Source: Caulobacter sp. X (lineage in GTDB: Bacteria > Pseudomonadota > Alphaproteobacteria > Caulobacterales > Caulobacteraceae). Taken from it: DNA of 64,000 nucleotides. Below are positions 41,272 to 49,784 of the stretch, piece by piece (within the stretch, counting starts at the first letter, position 1; each line of letters begins with the position of its first letter). A model generated the notes under the pieces. It did not search any database. It saw nothing but the letters and a program-made list of their open reading frames with translations, and had not been told where the DNA came from. The DNA is taken from NCBI RefSeq assembly GCF_002742635.1, contig NZ_PEGF01000002.1, positions 1,736,001 through 1,800,000 on the forward strand, written 5' to 3'. The position numbers and the translations under genes were made by a program.

Positions 41272-44200
41272 CTAGACGTCACGCGCATTGCGCAGGCGCA
41301 CCTCTCGGTCTTCTCGCTCGGCGTCATGGCGCCAGGTCGCCTCCATGGCTTTCAGCAGCCTTTGCGTCCGAGGCCATGACTTGGCCGCCGCCGCCCAGGC
41401 AGCATACTGGTCGGCCAGATCGCGCTCCTGCTGGCCGCCATCATCCATACCGCGTGTGGTGACGCCGCGCTTGTTGAAGCGCTCGATCCGAACCCCGGTC
41501 TCCACGTCCTCCGATTTCGCCCGCTCGATTTCGGCGGCGACGACCGGTCCCGGCCAGAATGGCTCTACCTGGGTCGAGTGGGCCAGGGCGTGGCCGACAT
41601 ATTGGTCGGTGATCGGCGCGCGGCCGTTCTCGCGCCCCAGAGCGCGGACGGTGTCGACCCAGGCCGAAAGGACGTCGCTGTCGACTCCTTCGTCCGTTGC
41701 GCCGGGCAGGGTGTCGAAGTTCATCAACAGGCGGAACGACTGGGTCGCCGACGAGATTTCCGCTTCCGACGCATTCTCGGAAGGGGCCTCTCCCTCGGCC
41801 CTGAACACCGTCTTGATCAGTTGGAAGAAGAACTCTGGGCTCTCGGCCATGTAGCGGTAGATCGTCAGGCTTCGCTCGCCGTGCTCGATCAAGGGCAGCA
41901 GCGCGAACTCGCGCGCGGCCACCACGTCCACCGAAGCGTCGGGCCGTGGGTCCAGCGCCCCCAGGGCGCCTTCGACGTAGAACGCCGTCATAGTGTCGGC
42001 CTGGACCCGCCCGTCATTGACCTCGGAGACGAGAGCGTCGAGCATCCGCAGGATCACGCTCGTCGGAAACTCGTCCCATTGATCATAGGCGGCGCGAAGA
42101 GCGGCGCTGGCCCGGCCGACCACCAGATAGAAAAGGGCGCCTTCCAGGACGTCGCCGGCGGCCAGACGCATCCCGGGCTTGTTGCGCCAATAGGCGATGG
42201 CGACATCGTCACCCAGCTCGCCGACGAAGGCCCAGGTCTCCGGCGTGTCCGGCCAGTGTAGGCAAAGATCAGCGACCGCCTCAGGCGTGGCGCCACTGCC
42301 CTGGACCTGGAGGATGACCTCCTTCCAGGCGGCCTGGCTTTGCGGTTGGTCCCGAAACTGATGATAGCTCACCCCGCTCAGCATCCGCGCGAACGTGAGC
42401 AGGCCGGGATCCTTCAGCGCTGTCTGGAAGAGGGCGAAGACATCCTGCGGATCTTTCAAAATGTCGGTAATGGCGATGGCGACGTCATAGCCCGTCTCCG
42501 GAGCGCCGCGAACGACACTGAGCACACCCGCTGGGCCTAGGGCCTCGTACAAGGCCGCCAAGGCCTTTTGCCGCTGCGCCTTGAGATCGGCCATCGCCTG
42601 CTCGTAGTCGCGCATCGCCATCGGCATGTCGGTGAACAGCGTGCGGGTGGTCACCACCAGGTCTTCCGTTCCGAACCGGCTGGTCACGGCCTGGTAGGCC
42701 CGCAATTCGTCAGCCTGGATCGCCCACGCGGTGGATGCGAACGCTTCGTGGCGCTTCAGCTCCTTGCGCAGGGCGTGCCAGACCTCGGTCCGGTCCTCGG
42801 TCGACATCGCCGCGCGGACCATATCCAGCCGCTCGAAGGCGAGCGCGCGATGGTCCGGCGGCAAATCGACCAGTCGCCGGATCAGGGCGACCCAGCGTTC
42901 GGCGCTCGCGCCGGCCTGGTCGATCAGCGTGGCCGTGACATACCGGGTGCATTGCGCCAGCAGGCCGTGCGTCATGGTCTCGCGATCACCGCCCCCGTCG
43001 CGCAGCCTGGGCCGGACCGTGGCGAGGGAGGTGTCCTGACGGCCGGGCAGGATATCCAGGAGCAGTTGCCATCCAACGTTCGGAGAGGTCGCCAACAAAT
43101 CCTCGAGCACATCGCGGCGGTCTTCCCAGGATGCGTTAGTCCCGGGGTTCCAGAGCAGGAAGATCGATCGCAACGTGCTCTTGGGCCTGTTGGCGTAGCG
43201 GCCGCCCGGATCGATCTCGGCCAGGCGCGTCAGGGCCAAGGCCACCCGCCCGAACAGGTCGGGCGACCAGGCCAGGGCTTCCAGCGCCCAGAGGACATTC
43301 GTGTAAGCGCCCGATCGGCCGAAGGTGTCTCCGCTTTCGGCAAACAGGGCCAGGGCCTTAGGCTGTTCCCCCTCGAGCAAATGCTCGAGGGCTTCCAGGA
43401 AAGGGTCGGGTGCGGCCTCCGCCAGGACGATCAGCTCGTCGCGCAAGCTGGCCATCAGGCTGGCGTCAGCCTTCAGGCCGGGGAGGTTGGAGATCAGATC
43501 GTCGACATAGGCCTGCGGTGTCTTGTGCGGGACGTCGAGGTGGGCTTCCTCGTGGAGCAGGGCGATTTGCAGGAGAGTCTGGGCCATCCCCTTACGGAGA
43601 AACCGACTGTGGCTGTAGCTGTCCTCGACCGGCGCAAAGGCATCGTCGGACGGCGCGGCCACCTCTGAGAAGACCGCGGTGGCGACCTTCTCGAACCGTT
43701 CGAGATCGTCCTGGGTGAGCCACTTTCCAAGCTGGACGAACGCATCGACGGGCGCGCGCGTCAGCCAGATTGGATGCTCGCGCTCAATGAACGGGTCCTG
43801 TTCGGCCAGAAGCGGCTGCAGCGTCCGCATCAGGTCGATGTAGCTTCCCGGCTCATTGAGGTCGCCGAGCCGATCCCGGTCCGACTCCTGGTCGGTGTTC
43901 CAGCTGCCGGCCAGCATGGCCGGCAACAACTCGCGCCCCTTCTGGGCCCAGCGCGGGGGCTCGATGTTCTCCGCCGGTTTGCGCCGCGCCAGGATCGTCA
44001 CGCTGCGGCTGATCGTGCGTGCCAGGTCTCGACCTTGCTGGCCTTCGAAACCCATTGTCTTAAGGGCCGTGGCCATCTCCTGGACCGTGGGTCTGGGCAG
44101 GACCGCTTCACGACGACCGGGCTGGTCCTGGCCCAGCGCGATCACCGTCGGACCGGCGCTGGCCAGGGCGCCGCTCATGGGCATGGCCGCCTCCGTCGGG

Positions 44201-45012
44201 AGGAAGACGAGATCCTTGTAGGCGAGGAGCTGGCGGGCGGCGTCATCGGTGCGCGGCACCAAGGTGCGCGCTTCCAGGTGCTGGCGCTTGTCGTCGGGGG
44301 CGCGACGGATGGCTGCGACAGCGAAGGCGATCACTTCGCTCGGGGAATCGGCGATCAGGGGGTAGCGGCTAGGATCACCCAGAAGCGCCTGGATCAGGGT
44401 TTCGGCCGCGCGCTCACGCCCGGCGAGGATCACGTCCTCGGTCAGCGGGGGATCGAACCGGCGTGAATAGAACTCCCAGTATTCGTCCGTGCTCAGCGCC
44501 CCGTCCTTGGGGTAGTTGCCGATGACCTGGCGCGCCCATTTCGACGCCACGGCCGGGCGCTCTTCGAGCCAGGTTTCCAGCTGGACGCCGTCGATGAGCC
44601 GCACGTCCTTCCACACGTACTCGGCCTTCAGCGCGTCGACGAAATCGTGCAGCTTTACGGTCGGGGTGTCCCAGGTCTGCGGAGTAACGAAGACGAAGGT
44701 CATCGTCTTGCGCTTGTCCTCGTCGATCTCCTTGGAGCGTGTCTCGAAATCCTTGCGGGCCTTGGTTGAGATCGCCTTCTCGGCGCCGAATTCCCAGATC
44801 GAACGCCCGTCGGGCACGAACGGGCTGGTCACCGCTGTCTCGACCACGCCGTCGAAACCACGGACCCGGCCCTTGTCGCCTTCGGGGAACCGGTAGTGGC
44901 TGATATCGGACACCGTAGCGCGGATCAGCGCCCCGACGAGGCCAGGTAGGCTGGACGGTCCCTGCGTGGTCCCGGCCCAGGTTTCCAGATGCCGCGCGGT
45001 GATCCATTTCAT
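41272..45012 (-). CDS. giant protein: PD-(D/E)xK-like nuclease with STAND-like helical body
   Basis: 1246 residues from ATG 45012, with GGAGAAG six bases upstream; GTG 45027 is possible. N-terminal ~180 residues resemble a restriction-endonuclease-like domain: RGFDGVVET (Asp54), VPDGRSIWEFGAEK (Glu74, Lys79), TFVFVTPQTWD and DVRLIDGVQLETWLEERP. Then PPLTEDVILAGRERAAETLI and YPLIADSPSEVIAFAVAAI occupy the place of a STAND NTPase P-loop, but no GxxxxGK(S/T) is present. A winged-helix-like part (FEGQQGRDLARTISRSVTILARR) follows, then about 850 residues of helical repeats. The layout recalls Avs-like or Mrr-STAND defence proteins with a degenerate ATPase. Function inferred. Confidence 0.8.
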   Translation of the reverse strand: MKWITARHLETWAGTTQGPSSLPGLVGALIRATVSDISHYRFPEGDKGRVRGFDGVVETAVTSPFVPDGRSIWEFGAEKAISTKARKDFETRSKEIDEDKRKTMTFVFVTPQTWDTPTVKLHDFVDALKAEYVWKDVRLIDGVQLETWLEERPAVASKWARQVIGNYPKDGALSTDEYWEFYSRRFDPPLTEDVILAGRERAAETLIQALLGDPSRYPLIADSPSEVIAFAVAAIRRAPDDKRQHLEARTLVPRTDDAARQLLAYKDLVFLPTEAAMPMSGALASAGPTVIALGQDQPGRREAVLPRPTVQEMATALKTMGFEGQQGRDLARTISRSVTILARRKPAENIEPPRWAQKGRELLPAMLAGSWNTDQESDRDRLGDLNEPGSYIDLMRTLQPLLAEQDPFIEREHPIWLTRAPVDAFVQLGKWLTQDDLERFEKVATAVFSEVAAPSDDAFAPVEDSYSHSRFLRKGMAQTLLQIALLHEEAHLDVPHKTPQAYVDDLISNLPGLKADASLMASLRDELIVLAEAAPDPFLEALEHLLEGEQPKALALFAESGDTFGRSGAYTNVLWALEALAWSPDLFGRVALALTRLAEIDPGGRYANRPKSTLRSIFLLWNPGTNASWEDRRDVLEDLLATSPNVGWQLLLDILPGRQDTSLATVRPRLRDGGGDRETMTHGLLAQCTRYVTATLIDQAGASAERWVALIRRLVDLPPDHRALAFERLDMVRAAMSTEDRTEVWHALRKELKRHEAFASTAWAIQADELRAYQAVTSRFGTEDLVVTTRTLFTDMPMAMRDYEQAMADLKAQRQKALAALYEALGPAGVLSVVRGAPETGYDVAIAITDILKDPQDVFALFQTALKDPGLLTFARMLSGVSYHQFRDQPQSQAAWKEVILQVQGSGATPEAVADLCLHWPDTPETWAFVGELGDDVAIAYWRNKPGMRLAAGDVLEGALFYLVVGRASAALRAAYDQWDEFPTSVILRMLDALVSEVNDGRVQADTMTAFYVEGALGALDPRPDASVDVVAAREFALLPLIEHGERSLTIYRYMAESPEFFFQLIKTVFRAEGEAPSENASEAEISSATQSFRLLMNFDTLPGATDEGVDSDVLSAWVDTVRALGRENGRAPITDQYVGHALAHSTQVEPFWPGPVVAAEIERAKSEDVETGVRIERFNKRGVTTRGMDDGGQQERDLADQYAAWAAAAKSWPRTQRLLKAMEATWRHDAEREDREVRLRNARDV

Positions 45013-45438
45013 CGGACGCTTCTCCACAATCTGAGCGTGGCAATAGCAGGCCTGTCGCTCGTCGGTCGAGGGCAGCGTAAGCGATGAAGGTAGACTGACG
45101 CTGGCGATAGAGCGCGGTCGAACAGGCGCGTGTTAGGGCGACGACGGATGATCGTGCACCTGCGCGAGCCGCACCGTCGCCTTGACCGAGCCCGGCCGGA
45201 CCCACCGGAAGGGTTTTTTCGGGCGCTCCGCGCCCGTGGGCTTAGGGCTCCGCCCCCAGCGCGCTTCGGATCGCCTTCCGCCCAGCTTCGGTCGCGATGG
45301 CAAGGATCGCCTCGCTGGCAGCGACGACCTGCAGCCGGGTCCCCGCGAAGGCGCCCCTCCGCTTCACCCCCGACCTCGCCGGTGGGCAGGGTTTCAGGCG
45401 CGCTTTGCGCCTGCACCCCTGTCCCAAGGAGGCAGATC
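45013..45438 (+). promoter_or_regulatory. structured leader of the parB gene
   Basis: No gene supported; the frame open across it is compositional. The hairpin GGGCGC-TCC-GCGCCC lies at about 45221-45235, then 45238-45438 matches 34472-34654 before the DUF3768 gene: GGGCTTAGGGCTCCGCCC, TTCCGCCCAGCTTCGG, CTGCAGCCGGGTCCCCGCGA and GGCGCGCTTTGCGCCTGCAC. A strong ribosome-binding site (AAGGAGG) precedes ATG 45439. Confidence 0.6.
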
Positions 45439-47685
45439 ATGACTACCCCTCACAGCCCAGCGGCCCCGCAAGAGCCGACCCCGGCGCCCAAGATCGGCGG
45501 TCTCGTCGTCCAGTTCGGCGAGGTGCGGGATATCCCGCTCAATCGCCTGAAGGCCTCGCCCAAGAACGTCCGCAAGGTCAGTCACACCCCGACCGCCATC
45601 GAGTCCCGCGCCGCCTCGATCTCCTACAAGGGCGTTCTCCAGCCCCTGGTGGTCGAGCCCGAGATCAAGGACGGCCGCGAAACCGGCTACTATCTCGTCA
45701 GCGCCGGGGAGAGCCGCCGTCAGGCCCTGCGCCTGCTGGCCCAGCGCAAGGCCGTGGCCAAGGGCGCGCCGGTGCGGTGCGTGGTCGATACGACCAACGA
45801 CCCGGCCGAGGTGTCGCTGGATGAGAACTTCAGCCGCGAGATGCTGCACCCGGCCGACCAGTACGAAGCATTCAAGGATCAGGCCGACCGCAAGGGTTAC
45901 AGCGCCGAGGAGATCGCCGCGCGCTACGGCATCAAGCCCGACATCGTGCGTCAGCGCCTTCGCCTGGGCGCGGTCGCGCCCGAACTGCTGGACCTCTACC
46001 GCGAGGAAGTCCTGACGCTGGAGCAGGTGACGGCCTTCGCGGTGAACCCGGACACCGAGCGTCAGCTTCAGGTCTACAAGCAAATGTCGCCGCACGGCCT
46101 TCAGCCCTACGCGATCCGTCGCAGCATGACCGAAATGAAGGTTTCGGCCGACGACCGGCGCGTGGTGTTCCTGGGGCTGGACGCCTATGTCGCGGCGGGC
46201 GGGCCGGTGCTGCGCGACCTCTTCACCGAGAACAACGCCGGATGGATCGAGGACGTCGTTCTCCTCGATCGGCTGGTCGCTGAAAAGCTCGCGGCCCTGG
46301 CGCAGGACATCCGCGACCGCGAGGGCTGGAAGTGGGCCAGCGCTCATCTGGAAGTCCCGCACGGCCACGGGTTCGGGCGCATCTGGGAGCACCTGCTGAC
46401 CATCGTCGGCAAGGACAGCGCGACCATGGCCGCACTGCAGGCCGAAGAAGCGGCGCTGACCGACGAATGGGCCGATGTCGAACCCCTGCCGCCGGAAGTC
46501 GTCGCCCGCTTCGAGGCGATCGCCGACGCCCTGGAAAGCTTCACCGACGTCTACGGCCATACGCCCGAAGAGAAGGCGCGGGCCGGGGTGATGGTGGTGC
46601 TGACGCCGTCCGGCGAGGCGCGGATCGACCGAGGCTTCGTGCGCCCCGAAGACGAGCCCGCGCCTGAGGAAGAGACGGCCGAGGAGGACGCGGACGAAGA
46701 GGCCGCCCATCCTACCCCCGAGCAGGATCGCTTCCTGGACGACGACCAGGACCAGGACCAGGAAGGCGACGGCGAGGTCGAGGCCGAGGCCGAGGAGCCC
46801 GCCGGGGACCCGGCCGCGCCCCTGCCCGAACGGGTGATCGCCGAACTGACCGCCCATCGCACCGCCGCCCTGCGCGACGCCTTGGCCCAGAGCCCCGATC
46901 TGGCGCAGCTGGCGATGGTCCACGCGCTGGTCAGCCGGGTGTTCGCCCTGGGCGCCCCGGCGACCTGCCTCGACATTCGGTGGGGCTCGCGCAACCTCAA
47001 CGACTTCGGCGAGGGGATCGAGGACAGCCCGGCGGGACTGGCCATCGCCGAGCGCCACCAGCTTTGGGCGCGGCAGGTCCCGCGCGCGCCCGAGGACATC
47101 TGGACGTTCATCGTCGGCCTCGACGGCGACAGTCGCGCGGGCCTTCTGGCCCACTGCGTGAGCCTGACGGTGGATGGCGTGCGGTCGTGGGAGCGCAAGG
47201 ACCGGACCGTCCTGGGCCATGTCGAAACCCTGGCCACGGCGCTCGATCTCGACATGCGCGCGTACTGGAAGCCGACCGCCGTCCGCTATCTCGACCGGGT
47301 GACCAAGGCCCAGATCACCGCCGCCGTCGCGGACGGCGTGTCGGGCGAGGCGGCCGAGCGCCTCTCCGGCATGAAGAAGCCCGCCATGGTCGAGACGGCC
47401 GAACCGCTGCTGGTCGAAGCAGGCTGGCTGCCGGTCCTGCTGCGCACGACCAGCGCACAGCCTGCCGAGGTCGGCGCCGAACCCGGCGGAGAGGTCGAGC
47501 CGCCTTCGCAAGCCGAGGCGACCATGACCGGCGAGGAGGACACCGCCGCGCCTTCGACCGGGTCTGAGCCGCATGGCGAGGGCGAGCCGCCGCTCTGCGA
47601 TCTTGACGCGGTGTTGTCGGACGCGGTGGTCCTGCCCGACGACGACGAGGCCAGGGTGGAGGCCCTGCTGACGGCGGCGGAGTAG
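45439..47685 (+). CDS. large ParB/RepB/Spo0J-family protein of a mobile element
   Basis: 748 residues from ATG 45439. ParB N-terminal nuclease-like domain: VRDIPLNRLKASPKNVRKV, PLVVEPE, YYLVSAGESRRQALRLLAQ, LDENFSREMLHPADQYEAF. The central helix-turn-helix is GYSAEEIAARYGIKPDIVRQRLRLG. A very acidic low-complexity stretch (about 495-555, EDEPAPEEETAEEDADEEA onward) joins it to a helical C-terminal domain and a second acidic tail. This oversized ParB-like class is typical of Caulobacter and sphingomonad plasmids and integrative elements. No parA lies beside it. Function in partition or element gene regulation is inferred. Confidence 0.93.
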   Translation: MTTPHSPAAPQEPTPAPKIGGLVVQFGEVRDIPLNRLKASPKNVRKVSHTPTAIESRAASISYKGVLQPLVVEPEIKDGRETGYYLVSAGESRRQALRLLAQRKAVAKGAPVRCVVDTTNDPAEVSLDENFSREMLHPADQYEAFKDQADRKGYSAEEIAARYGIKPDIVRQRLRLGAVAPELLDLYREEVLTLEQVTAFAVNPDTERQLQVYKQMSPHGLQPYAIRRSMTEMKVSADDRRVVFLGLDAYVAAGGPVLRDLFTENNAGWIEDVVLLDRLVAEKLAALAQDIRDREGWKWASAHLEVPHGHGFGRIWEHLLTIVGKDSATMAALQAEEAALTDEWADVEPLPPEVVARFEAIADALESFTDVYGHTPEEKARAGVMVVLTPSGEARIDRGFVRPEDEPAPEEETAEEDADEEAAHPTPEQDRFLDDDQDQDQEGDGEVEAEAEEPAGDPAAPLPERVIAELTAHRTAALRDALAQSPDLAQLAMVHALVSRVFALGAPATCLDIRWGSRNLNDFGEGIEDSPAGLAIAERHQLWARQVPRAPEDIWTFIVGLDGDSRAGLLAHCVSLTVDGVRSWERKDRTVLGHVETLATALDLDMRAYWKPTAVRYLDRVTKAQITAAVADGVSGEAAERLSGMKKPAMVETAEPLLVEAGWLPVLLRTTSAQPAEVGAEPGGEVEPPSQAEATMTGEEDTAAPSTGSEPHGEGEPPLCDLDAVLSDAVVLPDDDEARVEALLTAAE

Positions 47686-47690
47686 GGGAT

Positions 47691-47710
47691 GGGCGGCCGA
47701 AAGGCCGCCC
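47691..47710 (+). terminator. hairpin directly after parB
   Basis: GGGCGGCC / GGCCGCCC stem with a GAAA-type loop, five bases after the parB stop. First of two terminator-like hairpins here. Confidence 0.7.
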
Positions 47711-47731
47711 ATCATCCTGTATGGACGGGGG

Positions 47732-47755
47732 CGGCCGATCCTTCGGGATCGGCCG
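47732..47755 (+). terminator. UUCG-loop hairpin, copy 2
   Basis: Ten-base stem CGGCCGATCC with TTCG loop, identical to 35050-35073 after the DUF3768 gene. The following bases are CTCTGGTT rather than a T-run. Confidence 0.75.
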
Positions 47756-47965
47756 CTCTGGTTCCAACGGGACAATGGATCAGGGGCGGAGGAGGGGGGC
47801 GAGGGTCCATCTCTGCGACGGCCCGGTTCGCGGGGAGCATCCTGTCAGCGACGATGACGCCGCAGCCACGCTGGCCAGGAGACTGAAAAGACAAAGCTGT
47901 GGATGTCGTTGGCGCGGGCCGGATCGCTCGGCGCCCCCTGGTTGGAATCGTCCTATCCCGGCCCG

Positions 47966-48262
47966 ATGATCACCCAAGCCGAGATCGACGCGCTCCTGGC
48001 GGCCATGCAGGCCGAGTTCGACAAGACGGGCGACGATGGGGATCGGCCCGGACTGATCTCCTTCCAGCGAGACGACTGGGTTGGGATGGCGCTGCCGACC
48101 TGCTGCACCTCGCCAGCACGCGGGATCCGTTATCGCGGCATCCAGATCAAGGTCAGCAAGGAGCGCGAGACGCGGGTCTGGACGCGGGCCGAGGCCCTGG
48201 CCCTCGGCGAGATCGCGGAGTCGTTCGAAGACCTCAAGAGCATCGCGGACGCCAAGGTCTAG
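47966..48262 (+). CDS. 98-residue accessory hypothetical protein
   Basis: From ATG 47966: MITQAEIDALLAAMQAEFDK, then LISFQRDDWVGMALPTCCTSPARGIRYRGIQIKVS and a helical C-terminus. An upstream extension to 47903 is less protein-like. Not recognised; the neighbours (ParB, thermonuclease, DUF736) are element backbone. Its stop codon overlaps the convergent thermonuclease stop inside CTAG. Confidence 0.65.
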   Translation: MITQAEIDALLAAMQAEFDKTGDDGDRPGLISFQRDDWVGMALPTCCTSPARGIRYRGIQIKVSKERETRVWTRAEALALGEIAESFEDLKSIADAKV

Positions 48263-48678
48263 CGCGCCTTGCGTGGCGCGGCGCCCGGCGCCCAGGCGCC
48301 GCGCCCGGCCGCCTTGGCTTCGGCCTGGGCCTCCGTATAGGCGCCCTTGCTGTAGGCGCGCCACTCTGTGGCCAGGCCCGACCGGATCATGGCGGCGTTG
48401 AGATCGGGCGAGGCGCTCGACCAGCAGCGCGCCACCTGTCGGCCATAGCGGTCCTGGTCGACCACGCGACACCCCACGCGTTCGCGCGTGAGGCTGACGA
48501 GGAGGTCCCGCGCGTCGTAGGCCAGCGGTTCCGCCGGCGTCTTGCCGCGCCGGACCTCCGGGGCGTCGACACCGAACAGTCGGATGGAGGTCTTGCCACA
48601 GCGCAGGGTGTCGCCGTCATGCACATTGGGCGCGGTGCAGGCGATGATCCCGGCGGACAAGATGGCGAGCATGGTCAT
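48259..48678 (-). CDS. thermonuclease (SNase-like) family protein
   Basis: 139 residues with a short signal segment (MTMLAILSAGIIACTA; IIAC could be a lipobox). SNase fold landmarks: VHDGDTLRCGKTSIRLFGVDAPE, CRVVDQDRYGRQVARC and LNAAMIRSGLATEWRAYSKGAY. The catalytic-type Asp/Arg/Glu positions appear retained. Such exported nucleases are frequent on conjugative elements. Convergent with the previous gene; both stop codons lie in the palindrome CTAG at 48259-48262. Confidence 0.92.
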   Translation of the reverse strand: MTMLAILSAGIIACTAPNVHDGDTLRCGKTSIRLFGVDAPEVRRGKTPAEPLAYDARDLLVSLTRERVGCRVVDQDRYGRQVARCWSSASPDLNAAMIRSGLATEWRAYSKGAYTEAQAEAKAAGRGAWAPGAAPRKAR

Positions 48679-48803
48679 GCTGGCCGTCTAACCTGCGTCG
48701 CCCGTTCGCTCCAGGCGCCTGCCAGGCCGTCCGGTAACCTCGTCGTCAAGTTAATGGCCCGCCGCGCCCGCCCCGCCGAATCCGCGGGGCAGGGCCGGCC
48801 GCC

Positions 48804-49120
48804 TTAGTCTTCCCTGGAGCCATTGCTCGGCGACCAGATCATCGTCTCGACCTTGTCCATCTCGACTAGGGTCACGTCGACCACGCGGCCGAACGAAGGA
48901 TTGTCCGGATCGACCGAGCGGTAGACCGGGCCTTCCTCGCTGGGCTTGAGCCAGGCCGCGCCCGGGTCGGCCCCGCCGCACGTGTGTGGAAGTCCGGGGG
49001 GCTGTCGCTCGCCTAGTCGACGACCGGGCGGATCGGGACCTTCTTGTTGAGGCCTAGGGTGTCGAAGCCGCCCGTCACCAAGCCTTCAGATCGGACGGTG
49101 AACACGCCGTCGGCGGACAT
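48804..49120 (-). pseudogene. broken inverted copy of the DUF736 gene
   Basis: Starts at ATG 49120 (MSADGVFTVRSEGLV, TGGFDTLGLNKKVPIRPVVD) and stops at TAG 49013-49015, where the intact neighbour has AAG (Lys). Past the stop the match continues (ASDSPPDFH), then a frameshift, then GAAWLKPSEEGPVYRSVD and VEMDKVETMIWSPSNGSRED to TAA 48804. It is a degenerate copy of the gene at 49427-49747 lying in opposite orientation, and the GC-rich hairpin following the intact gene is also present in mirror at 48766-48795. Confidence 0.88.
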
Positions 49121-49426
49121 GAAGGTCTCTCCAAAAGATCTTCGCCGGGCGCGTCGAGCGCGTTCTCTTCTGGCCTGATCTGACCGGGGATCGGTCCGTC
49201 CCCGCAACCTTGGCTCTGGCTTTTCTTCCCCTGGGGCCGCGCGCCCCATTCCTCGCGAGGCAAGAAACTTCGACGCCTTTGGTCCTCCGCCGAGGCTCCG
49301 GGAGCGCGCCCACAAACCTGCCATGAACGGGCAGGGCGCGCCCTGCGGGGCGGACTTCGACCCCGGTCCAGCGATCGCCATCGAGGCCGCGATCGGCGCG
49401 GCCCGGACAAGATCGGAGAGACCACC
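49121..49426 (+). other. GC-rich leader between divergent DUF736 copies
   Basis: About 300 bases between the pseudogene start and the intact DUF736 start. It reads like a non-coding leader with alternating C/T- and G/A-rich blocks. No ribosome-binding site other than GGAGAG just before ATG 49427. No gene supported. Confidence 0.4.
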
Positions 49427-49747
49427 ATGTCCACCATCGGCATCTTCACCGCCAATGCTGACGGCTCGTTCACGGGCGACATCGACACCCTGGCCCTCAA
49501 GCTCAAGAAGGTCCAAATCCGCCCGGTCGCCGACAAGGCCAGCGACAATCACCCGGACTACCGCATCACCTGCGGCAAGGCCAATCTGGGCGCGGCCTGG
49601 CTCAAGACCAGCAAGGAAGGCAAGGTCTATCGCTCGGTCCGCCTGGACGATCCCTCGTTCGGCCGCCCGATCGACGCCATCCTGATCGAGATGGACAAGG
49701 TCGAGACGATGATCTGGTCGCGCAGCAACGGCTCCAGGGAAGACTAA
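49427..49747 (+). CDS. DUF736 family protein
   Basis: 106 residues: MSTIGIFTANADGSFTGDID, TLALKLKKVQIRPVADKASDNHPDYRI, GAAWLKTSKEGKVYRSVRLDDPSFGRPI and a C-terminal NGSRED. DUF736 is a hallmark of conjugative plasmids and integrative elements in alphaproteobacteria; the function is not established (possibly ssDNA or metabolic stress related). Start supported by GGAGAG. A diverged paralogue lies at 50122 and a broken copy at 48804. Confidence 0.94.
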   Translation: MSTIGIFTANADGSFTGDIDTLALKLKKVQIRPVADKASDNHPDYRITCGKANLGAAWLKTSKEGKVYRSVRLDDPSFGRPIDAILIEMDKVETMIWSRSNGSRED

Positions 49748-49755
49748 GGCGGCCA

Positions 49756-49784
49756 GCCCGCCCCGCCGGTTCGGCGGGGCGGGC
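49756..49784 (+). terminator. hairpin after the DUF736 gene
   Basis: Twelve-base stem GCCCGCCCCGCC / GGCGGGGCGGGC with a five-base loop, nine bases past the stop. A mirrored, slightly mutated version follows the pseudogene copy at 48766-48795. Confidence 0.7.

Noticed and set aside
49121..49426. Possible reading frames between the DUF736 copies
   Set aside because: Frames are low-complexity, lack ribosome-binding sites and overlap the pseudogene start.
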